Shown in pieces: positions 58,011-64,000 of a stretch of 64,000 nucleotides of DNA (the first letter of the stretch is position 1; each line of letters opens with the position of its first letter). The DNA is taken from positions 806,001 through 870,000 of the forward strand of contig NZ_JAUASW010000002.1 of the NCBI RefSeq assembly GCF_030345705.1, read 5' to 3'. Made by a program: the position numbers and the translations under genes. Source of the DNA: Pelomonas sp. SE-A7. Its GTDB lineage: Bacteria > Pseudomonadota > Gammaproteobacteria > Burkholderiales > Burkholderiaceae_C. The notes under the pieces were generated by a model that saw nothing but the letters and a program-made list of their open reading frames with translations, was not told the origin of the DNA and did no database searches.

Positions 58011-58607
58011 ATGATGGACCGCGAACCCACCCTGCTGCGCCTGGACTCCGCCCAGGCCGGCCGCGCCTGGCTGCCCCAGCTCTGCGATCTGCTGCTGGAC
58101 GAGGTCTCGCATGGCGCCTCGATTGGCTTTCTCGCGCCGCTGTCGGCCGGCGAGGCCCTGGACTACTGGGAGGAGGTGCTGGCCCGGCTCGGCAGCGAGC
58201 ACCGGCTCTGGCTGCTGCTGGACGGCCCGCGGCTGCTGGGCTCGGTGCAGCTGAGCCTGTGCGAGCGGGCCAACGGCCGCCACCGGGCCGAGGTGCAGAA
58301 GCTCTTCGTCACCCGCCGCGCCCGCGGCCAGGGCCATGCCCGGCGGCTGATGCAGGCGCTGGAACTGGAAGCCCGGGCCGCCGCCCGGACCCTGCTGGTG
58401 CTGGACACCGAGGCCGGCTCGCTGGCCGAGACCGTCTACCGCCGCCTGGGCTGGCGCCATGCCGGCGAGATTCCGGCCTTTGCCGCAAGCCCTGATGGCG
58501 AGCTACGCGCCACTGCGCTCTACTTCAAGCTGCTGAAGCACAAGCCTCAGCAAGCTGAAGGAACGACGAGCAGTGAACAGCAGCAACAATCCATGGCCCA
58601 CGCATGA
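58011..58607 (+). CDS. GNAT-family acetyltransferase (second of a tandem pair)
   Basis: 198 residues from the ATG at 58011, two bases after the previous stop. GNAT motifs VQLSLCERANGRHRAEVQKL and RRARGQGHARRLMQALELEA (acetyl-CoA loop RGQGHA), ending GRRLGWRH-type alpha4. Paralogue of the preceding protein. The C-terminal 20 residues (QQAEGTTSSEQQQQSMAHA) extend beyond the fold, because the stop lies 35 bases inside the next gene. Confidence 0.88.
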   Translation: MMDREPTLLRLDSAQAGRAWLPQLCDLLLDEVSHGASIGFLAPLSAGEALDYWEEVLARLGSEHRLWLLLDGPRLLGSVQLSLCERANGRHRAEVQKLFVTRRARGQGHARRLMQALELEARAAARTLLVLDTEAGSLAETVYRRLGWRHAGEIPAFAASPDGELRATALYFKLLKHKPQQAEGTTSSEQQQQSMAHA

Positions 58608-60216
58608 GGTCGCCAACCAGGTCGACGAGCTGAGCGGCTACAACCTCTTTGCCAGCGACCCGGCCCTGCAGGAGGGCCTGCAACGCAGCGGCGCCGATTG
58701 GGCCGCCGCACAGTTCCACGGCTATGGCGAAACCCTGGGCAGCGCCGAGACCTATGCGCTAGCCGATGCCGCCAACCGCCACGCGCCCGAGCTGCACAGC
58801 TTCGACGCCCGCGGCCGGCGCATAGACCGGGTCGAGTTCCACCCCGCCTGGGACCAGCTGCTGGCGATGTACCGCGGCCAGGGCCTGGTCGGCCTGGCCT
58901 TCGAACCCGAGGCCCGGCCCGGCCGCTGGGCCGCCTTTGCTGCAGGCTTCTACCTGCATGGCCAGGCCGAGGCCGGCACGCTGTGCCCGGCCACCATGAC
59001 CCAGGCCGCGATCCCGGTGCTGGCGCGCGACCCGCAACTCGCGGCCCTGCTGCCCCAGCTGCGCTCGCCTATGCACGACCCGCGCGACCTGCCCATAGCC
59101 CAGAAGAACAGCCTCTGGATAGGCATGGGCATGACCGAAAAGCAGGGCGGCTCCGACGTGCGCGCCAACAGCACGGTGGCCACGCCTCTTGGTGGTGCCG
59201 GTGGCCGCGAATACAGCCTGCGCGGCCACAAGTGGTTCTTCTCGGTACCCATGAGCGACGCCCACCTGGTCACCGCCCAGACCGAGGCCGGCGTGTCCTG
59301 CTTCTTCGTGCCGCGCTGGCGGCCGGACGGCAGCAAGAACCCGGTCCAGGTCCAGCGGCTCAAGGACAAGATCGGCAACCGCAGCAACAGCAGCAGCGAG
59401 GTCGAGTTCCTCGGCGCCTGGGGCCAGCTGGTGGGCGAGGAAGGCCGCGGCATCCCGACCATCATCGAGATGGCCGGCTACACCCGGCTCAACTGCGTGA
59501 TCGGCAGCGCGGCCCTGATGCGCCAGGCCCTGGTCCAGGCCCTGCACTACAGCCGCCGCCGCGAGGCTTTCGGCCGCCGCCTGGCCGAGCAGCCGCTGAT
59601 GCGCAGCGTGCTGGCCGACCTGGCGCTGGAGAGCGAGGCGGCCTTGCAGCTGTCGCTGCGCCTGGCACAGGGATTCGAGAACGGCGAGCGTGCCTGGCAG
59701 CGCATCCTGGCGCCGGCCGCCAAGCTCTGGGTCTGCAAGCGCGCGGTGGAGTTCTGCGGCGAGGCCATCGAGGTCTTTGGCGGCAATGGCTATGTCGATA
59801 ACGGCGTGATGGCGCGCTTGTACCGCGAAGCCCCGGTCAATTCGATCTGGGAGGGTTCGGGCAATGTGATGGCCCTGGACCTCTTGCGCGCCTTCGCCCG
59901 CGAACCGCAGGAGCTGCTGGCCCTGCTGGACCAATGGCAGTCCGAGGCCGAGCCGCTGCTGCAGGGCGAGATCGAAGCCTTGCGCCGCCAGCTCACCGGC
60001 GACCCAACGCCGCTGGAAGCCCAGGCCCGCTGGCTGGGCCAGCGCCTGGTGCTGCTGGCCCAGGCCATGCTGATGCGCAAGCATGCGCCGGCCTTCATGG
60101 CCGACGCCTTCATCGCCACGCGCTTCGCCAGCCGCGACGGTGGCCGCATCTACGGCGCCCTGGACCTGCGGGCCTTCGACGTGGCGGCCATCCTGGAGCG
60201 GGCCTTCCCGCAGTAA
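58573..60216 (+). CDS. AidB-like acyl-CoA dehydrogenase
   Basis: 547 residues from the GTG at 58573 with AAGGAA about 10 bases upstream. Acyl-CoA dehydrogenase fold of the AidB class: the signature MTEKQGGSDVRANST, FAD-contact FFSVPMSDAHLVTAQ, LKDKIGNRSNSSSEVEF and the ending EVFGGNGYVDNGVMARLYRE then NSIWEGSGNVMALDLLR. AidB (541 residues in E. coli) belongs to the alkylation response and binds DNA; others dehydrogenate isovaleryl-CoA. Start is inside the GNAT gene (35-base overlap). Stress or fatty-acid role not decidable. Confidence 0.93.
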   Translation: MNSSNNPWPTHEVANQVDELSGYNLFASDPALQEGLQRSGADWAAAQFHGYGETLGSAETYALADAANRHAPELHSFDARGRRIDRVEFHPAWDQLLAMYRGQGLVGLAFEPEARPGRWAAFAAGFYLHGQAEAGTLCPATMTQAAIPVLARDPQLAALLPQLRSPMHDPRDLPIAQKNSLWIGMGMTEKQGGSDVRANSTVATPLGGAGGREYSLRGHKWFFSVPMSDAHLVTAQTEAGVSCFFVPRWRPDGSKNPVQVQRLKDKIGNRSNSSSEVEFLGAWGQLVGEEGRGIPTIIEMAGYTRLNCVIGSAALMRQALVQALHYSRRREAFGRRLAEQPLMRSVLADLALESEAALQLSLRLAQGFENGERAWQRILAPAAKLWVCKRAVEFCGEAIEVFGGNGYVDNGVMARLYREAPVNSIWEGSGNVMALDLLRAFAREPQELLALLDQWQSEAEPLLQGEIEALRRQLTGDPTPLEAQARWLGQRLVLLAQAMLMRKHAPAFMADAFIATRFASRDGGRIYGALDLRAFDVAAILERAFPQ

Positions 60217-60222
60217 CAAGCC

Positions 60223-61029
60223 TCAGGGCAGGACTTCGCGCACCGCCTCCAGGTAGCGCGGAAAGGCCTGCAGGTCGTTGTGGCCGGCGCCCGGGATGCG
60301 CACCAGGCGCGACTGCGGCTGGCCGGCCTGCAGGCTTTCGCTCTGGGCCGGCGGGATCAGCTCGTCGCGGTCCCCATGGATCAGCAGCAGCGGACCCTGC
60401 CAGGCCTGCAGCGAGCCGGCCGTGTCCAGCGGATAGCGCAGCAGCGGCGTGGGCAGCAGCGGGAAATGCAGGCGCATCAGCTCGACCATGCGCGTGAACG
60501 GCGAGACGAGGATCAGCTGCTCGGGCCGCACCTCGGCCGCCAGCCCGGCCGCCAGGGCCGTGCCCAGCGAGCGGCCGATGATGATGCGGCGCTTGCCGGC
60601 GTACTGCGGTGAGACCAGGTCCCAGGCCGTGCGCACATCGGCCCGCAGTTGCGCCTCGCTCTCGATGCGGCCGCCGCTCTTGCCGTAGCCGCGGTAGTCC
60701 AGCATGAAGAGGTCGTAGCCGGCGCGCCGGTAGAAATCGGCATTGGCGAACCAGCCCTGCAGATTGCCGCCATTGCCGTGCAGGTAGAAGACCAGGCCCT
60801 TGGGCTCGTCCAGCTTCAGGTGCAGGGCCGACAGCTCGGCGCCACCGGCCACCGGCAGGCGCAGTTCCTTCACGTCGGCGCCGAAGTCGTAGTGGTGCTC
60901 GGCCGGCAAGGCCTCGGGAAAGAAGATCAGCCGCTCCTGCCGCAGGTAGATCCAGACCAGGCCGGCCAGCAGCAGCAGGCCCAGGCCCAGGCCCATTCGA
61001 AACAGCCAGGCGCTCAGCGTCGTGGACAT
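60223..61029 (-). CDS. Alpha/beta hydrolase, membrane-anchored
   Basis: 268 residues. One N-terminal membrane helix (about 12-30), then an alpha/beta-hydrolase core: LHGNGGNLQGW oxyanion region, nucleophile in IIIGRSLGTALAAGLAA (GxSxG), acid in LLIHGDRDELIP and His in IPGAGHNDLQAF. Resembles the BEM46/YfhR family of unknown substrate, with the active site probably facing the periplasm. Converges with the acyl-CoA dehydrogenase, 6-base gap. Confidence 0.9.
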   Translation of the reverse strand: MSTTLSAWLFRMGLGLGLLLLAGLVWIYLRQERLIFFPEALPAEHHYDFGADVKELRLPVAGGAELSALHLKLDEPKGLVFYLHGNGGNLQGWFANADFYRRAGYDLFMLDYRGYGKSGGRIESEAQLRADVRTAWDLVSPQYAGKRRIIIGRSLGTALAAGLAAEVRPEQLILVSPFTRMVELMRLHFPLLPTPLLRYPLDTAGSLQAWQGPLLLIHGDRDELIPPAQSESLQAGQPQSRLVRIPGAGHNDLQAFPRYLEAVREVLP

Positions 61030-61044
61030 GTTCTTCGTCGTCGC

Positions 61045-62223
61045 TCAGCGGGCCAGGCGCAAGAGCTTGCCGCTGTCGGTCAGCAGCAGGAGCGCGCCAT
61101 CCGGCGCCTGGCGCACGTCGCGGAAGCGCTCGCCGAGGTCGCCGAACATCGAGGTCCGCGCCGTCACCTGGTTGCCATTGAGCTGCAGCCGCCACAGCGC
61201 CTGCCCGGCCAGCGCGCCGGAGAACAGCTGGCCCTGCCACTCGGGGAACATGGCGCCGGTGTAGAAGGCCAGGCCCGCGGGCGCGATGGAGGTCGGCACC
61301 CAGTAGGTCAGCGGCTCCACATAGGTCGGCGCATGGATGCCACCGCCGAGCCGGCAACCGTCGCCAACCGGGTCGCCGTAGTTGCAGCCATAGCTCTTCA
61401 CCGGCCAGCCGTAGTTGGCGCCGGCGCGGGCGATGTTGATCTCGTCGCCGCCCTGAGGCCCATGCTCGCTCACCCACAGTTCGCCGGTGGTCGGATGCAG
61501 GGCCGCGCCTTGCGGATTACGGTGGCCCAGGCTCCAGATACCGGGCCGCGCGCCGACGCCGAAGGCCGGGTTGTCGTTCGGCAGGCTGCCGTCGCGGTTG
61601 ATGCGCACCACCTTGCCCAGGGTCTGTGCCAGGTCTTGCGCCGGGCTGCCCTGCTGGCGCTCGCCCAGGGTCACGAACAGGGTCTTGTCGCGAGCGAACA
61701 CCAGGCGTGAGCCGAAATGCCCGCTACCGGTGACCTTGGGCGCCTGGCGGAAGATCACCGTCACGTCCTGCAGCGCATTGCCGACCAGGCGACCGCGTGC
61801 CACCGAGGTGCCGGCCCGGCCGGCCTCGGCGCCGACGCCGGGTTCGGAATAGCTGAGGTAGACCCAGGGCGTGGTCGAGAAATCGGGATCGATGGCCACA
61901 TCCAGCAGGCCGCCCTGCCCGGCCGAATTGACCGCGGGCACACCGCTGATCGTCGTCGCCACGCCCTGGCCTCCGGCCGGCAAGCGCACCAGGCTGCCGC
62001 CGCGCTGGGTCACCAGCATCTGGCCGTCGGGCAGGAAGGCCAGGCCCCAGGGGTTCTGCAGGTCGCTGCGCAGCGTGGTCAGCTGCGGCGGCGTGGTCGG
62101 CACGGGCGTCGGTGCAGGTGTGGGCGCAGGTCCAGCCGAAGCGCCACCGCCGCCACCGCATCCTGCGATCAGCCACAGCAGCAGGCCCAGCAGGGTCCAG
62201 GCGGAGCGACGGTTGCTTTGCAT
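61045..62223 (-). CDS. PQQ-dependent sugar (aldose) dehydrogenase, lipoprotein
   Basis: 392 residues from the ATG at 62223 (GGGAG upstream). Lipoprotein signal LLLWLIAGCGGGGG followed by a Pro/Thr linker. Beta-propeller of the soluble glucose/aldose dehydrogenase (Asd/YliI) family: LQNPWGLAFLPDGQMLVTQR, QGGLLDVAIDPDFSTTPWVY, HFGSRLVFARDKTLFVTLGE, PGIWSLGHRNPQGAALHPTT and SEHGPQGGDEINIARAGANY. Oxidises sugars in the periplasm with PQQ. No PQQ-synthesis genes are in the window. Only 15 bases separate it from the hydrolase. Confidence 0.93.
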   Translation of the reverse strand: MQSNRRSAWTLLGLLLWLIAGCGGGGGASAGPAPTPAPTPVPTTPPQLTTLRSDLQNPWGLAFLPDGQMLVTQRGGSLVRLPAGGQGVATTISGVPAVNSAGQGGLLDVAIDPDFSTTPWVYLSYSEPGVGAEAGRAGTSVARGRLVGNALQDVTVIFRQAPKVTGSGHFGSRLVFARDKTLFVTLGERQQGSPAQDLAQTLGKVVRINRDGSLPNDNPAFGVGARPGIWSLGHRNPQGAALHPTTGELWVSEHGPQGGDEINIARAGANYGWPVKSYGCNYGDPVGDGCRLGGGIHAPTYVEPLTYWVPTSIAPAGLAFYTGAMFPEWQGQLFSGALAGQALWRLQLNGNQVTARTSMFGDLGERFRDVRQAPDGALLLLTDSGKLLRLAR

Positions 62224-62332
62224 GACGGAGCTCCCTGCGTTCATTGCGGGTCGAGCGGGCCAGTCTAGTGCAGGGGCTTGCGCCTGTTGGTGACCAAGCG
62301 TAGCTTGCCGCCATGGCTGCCAGGGAGACCGG

Positions 62333-63553
62333 ATGAAGAACCCGCTGCGGAGACGACTAGTCTGTGCCTTGCTGCTGCTGACGCTGGCCCTGCCGGTCCG
62401 GGCCATCGACCCCGGCGTGGTGCTGGACTGGGCGGCGCAGGCCACGGCCAGCATAGAAATGCTGCCCGCGTCGCGCCAGCCGCGCGCGTCGGCAATGGTC
62501 GATCTGGCCGTCTTCAATGCGTTGAACGCCATCGAGCCCCGCTACCGCGGCTACGGCCCGCCGCTGGAAGCGAGTCCGCAGGCCTTGCCGGAAGCGGCCG
62601 TGGCCGCCGCCGTCTGGGGCGTGCTCAGCAATGAGCCACAGGCCGAGCACAGCCGCCTGGCGCGCGCCTACCAGGACGCCATCGCCCGCCTGCCCGAGGG
62701 CGCGGCACGCCAGGCCGGCATTGCGCTGGGCCTGCGGGCGGCCCAGCAGCTGATTGCGCTGCGCGCCGAGGATGGCTTCGAGCACGTGGCCGGCCCGCAG
62801 CCGGCGGCTTCCAGCGGCTTGTTCCAGACGATCCCGGGCCGCGGCGCCTCGGCCTTCCGGATCAACAAGCAGCCCTTGAACCCGCTGGGCGTGATCAACA
62901 TCGACCGCTTCGAGCCGGGCGCCCCGCCCTCGCCTGAAAGCGAACTGGCCAAGCGCGAACTGGTCGAGGCCAAGACGCTCGGAGGCCGGCAGAGCAGCAG
63001 CCGCACGGCCGACCAGACGGCGGCCGCCCTGTTCTGGAACTCGGGCCCGCCGGGCGACGAGCAGCAGTTCATCCGCGGCCTGCTCCATGCCCAGCCGCTG
63101 CCCGCGCTGGAGACGGCGCGCCTGCTGGCCCTGCTGTCGATGAGCGACTTCGACTCGCGCCTGCTGGGCAGCCGGCTCAAGCTCAAGCACCAGCGCTGGC
63201 GCCCGCAGACCGCCATCGCCAGCGAGTTCACGCCGGCTGCGCAGCGCGATGCGAGCTGGCTGCCGCTGCTGCGCACGCCGGTCGATCCCGAGTACCCATC
63301 GGGTTATGCGCTCTGGGCCGGTGTGCTGGAGGCACTGCTGCCGCTGGTCCAGCCCAAGGCACTGGAGCGCTTCAATTCGGCCACCGGCCAGACCCGGCAA
63401 TGGGCCAGCGTCCAGGCCCTGGCCGAGGAGATGGGCCAGTCGCGGATCTGGGGCGGCGTGCATTTCCGCAGCTCCATCGAGGCCGGCCGCCGACTGGGCC
63501 GCCAGGTGGCCGAGGAAATCCTGGCCAACCAGCTGCAGCCGCTGGCGCGCTGA
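62333..63553 (+). CDS. Vanadium-haloperoxidase/PAP2-like protein lacking the catalytic His
   Basis: 406 residues with a signal peptide (LVCALLLLTLALPVRA). The vanadate/phosphate pocket is visible in the C-terminal half: Lys and Arg of KLKHQRWRP, the Ser-Gly of PEYPSGYA, and Arg-x5-His in SRIWGGVHFR. The His that follows Ser-Gly in haloperoxidases (PSGH) is Tyr325 here. Other domains match the VCPO-like phosphatase group: ASAMVDLAVFNALNAIEPRY and LALLSMSDFDSR. So oxyanion binding is likely but halide oxidation doubtful. Confidence 0.87.
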   Translation: MKNPLRRRLVCALLLLTLALPVRAIDPGVVLDWAAQATASIEMLPASRQPRASAMVDLAVFNALNAIEPRYRGYGPPLEASPQALPEAAVAAAVWGVLSNEPQAEHSRLARAYQDAIARLPEGAARQAGIALGLRAAQQLIALRAEDGFEHVAGPQPAASSGLFQTIPGRGASAFRINKQPLNPLGVINIDRFEPGAPPSPESELAKRELVEAKTLGGRQSSSRTADQTAAALFWNSGPPGDEQQFIRGLLHAQPLPALETARLLALLSMSDFDSRLLGSRLKLKHQRWRPQTAIASEFTPAAQRDASWLPLLRTPVDPEYPSGYALWAGVLEALLPLVQPKALERFNSATGQTRQWASVQALAEEMGQSRIWGGVHFRSSIEAGRRLGRQVAEEILANQLQPLAR

Positions 63554-63556
63554 GGC

Positions 63557-64000
63557 TCAGCCCAGGCGCTTGAGCGCCGCGCTGACCGCCGGCAGAAGCC
63601 GCGCCTTCAGCGCCTCGTCGCGTAGCTCGTTGAGGCTCACATAGAGCGGCCAGAGGAACTCGCGGGCGTTGTGCAGGCGGGCCAGCTCGGCGGTTGTGGG
63701 TGTCGAGGAAGGTGGCAGCACGCTGGCCAGGGCGCCGTTCAGCCATTGCTGCCATTCGTCGGCCGACAGCTCGCCGCGCCAGGCCGCGAACAAGGCCGGG
63801 CGGGCCAGGCGCTGGCCTTCGCCGAACTGGTAGGCATGGGCTTCGCCGGCCAGCACTTGCGAAGCCACGGCCTGCAGGATGCGGCGCTGGGCCGCGCCGT
63901 CCAGGGCCGGGTTCAGACTCAGCTGCATCAGCAGGTCGGCGCCATGGGCCACGCCATGGCGCCAGCCCTCGCCGGGCGTGTAGCCGCGCCTGTCCTTGAC
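63557..64000 (-). CDS. DUF2785 family protein, 3' part only
   Basis: The window holds the last about 147 codons on the minus strand; the 5' part runs off the right edge. Conserved entry VKDRRGYTPGEGWRHGVAHG, then ADLLMQLSLNPALDGAAQRR and LQAVASQVLAGEAHAYQFGE, matches DUF2785 (cytoplasmic helical protein, function unknown). Three bases separate its stop from the convergent haloperoxidase-like gene. Confidence 0.85.
   Translation of the reverse strand, partial: VKDRRGYTPGEGWRHGVAHGADLLMQLSLNPALDGAAQRRILQAVASQVLAGEAHAYQFGEGQRLARPALFAAWRGELSADEWQQWLNGALASVLPPSSTPTTAELARLHNAREFLWPLYVSLNELRDEALKARLLPAVSAALKRLG

Noticed and set aside
1..64000. CRISPR arrays, tRNA/rRNA genes, prophage or integron signatures
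   Set aside because: No spaced direct repeats, no cloverleaf-like tRNA ends and no phage or integrase genes were seen on either strand. Small RNAs cannot be excluded by eye.

Overview
The window is a GC-rich (visibly about 65-70%) bacterial chromosome segment. Gene content and order point to a betaproteobacterium of the order Burkholderiales, most like the Roseateles / Mitsuaria / Rubrivivax group. The main clues are corC-lnt-glyQ order, a one-cysteine DksA followed by a STAS-domain protein, fused isobutyryl-CoA mutase IcmF, a PEP-CTERM protein, a TRAP transporter with a DctS/DctR pair, and an assimilatory nitrate operon under NasT. I see no IS element, integrase, phage gene, CRISPR array, rRNA or tRNA. 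It reads as ordinary vertical chromosome, densely coding, with many 1-8 base overlaps. This is inference from sequence, not a database match.

Layout. 1-2.5 kb (minus): start of glyQ, lnt and corC. 2.6-8.1 kb: CobW-type metallochaperone GTPase, dksA, a tandem-STAS protein, a K+ channel and coaX. 8.3-11.9 kb: a periplasmic Cache protein and two chemoreceptors whose signalling halves are almost identical DNA. 11.9-22.1 kb (minus): nasT, then an antitermination leader, then nrtA-nrtB-nrtD-nirB-nirD-nasA-cobA. This is a complete path from nitrate uptake through nitrite to ammonium, including siroheme precursor supply. 22.2-28.4 kb: an FKBP isomerase, a DctPQM dicarboxylate-type TRAP transporter, and a divergent sensor kinase / FixJ-type regulator pair. 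28.4-33.5 kb: a Tat-exported amidase diverging from icmF, with a perfect 20-bp palindrome in the gap.

33.5-41.4 kb: PEP-CTERM protein, two rhodanese-like proteins, a glutathione S-transferase, a GNAT acetyltransferase, a MocR-type regulator, an SDR oxidoreductase, a YdeI/OmdA-like protein and a hybrid histidine kinase. 41.4-49.8 kb: a CorA-like membrane protein with a GMN motif, a TonB-dependent receptor, a diguanylate cyclase, a lipid kinase, CreA, a beta-propeller lactonase and a GH19 lipoprotein. 49.8-64 kb: a very large lipoprotein pullulanase, AMP nucleosidase, a degenerate CPBP protein behind an 11-C tract, a degenerate GGDEF protein with an intact I-site, two tandem GNAT paralogues, an AidB-like acyl-CoA dehydrogenase, an alpha/beta hydrolase, a PQQ-type sugar dehydrogenase, a haloperoxidase-like protein lacking its catalytic histidine, and a truncated DUF2785 gene.

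The best regulatory discovery is the nrtA leader. It has two short hairpins with hexanucleotide loops AACGGC and AAAGGC (A1 and G4, as ANTAR proteins require). The second is mutually exclusive with a long terminator hairpin just before nrtA, and the ANTAR protein NasT is encoded immediately upstream. No obviously new multi-gene system is visible. The less-described items are single genes and regulatory sites, listed as findings.
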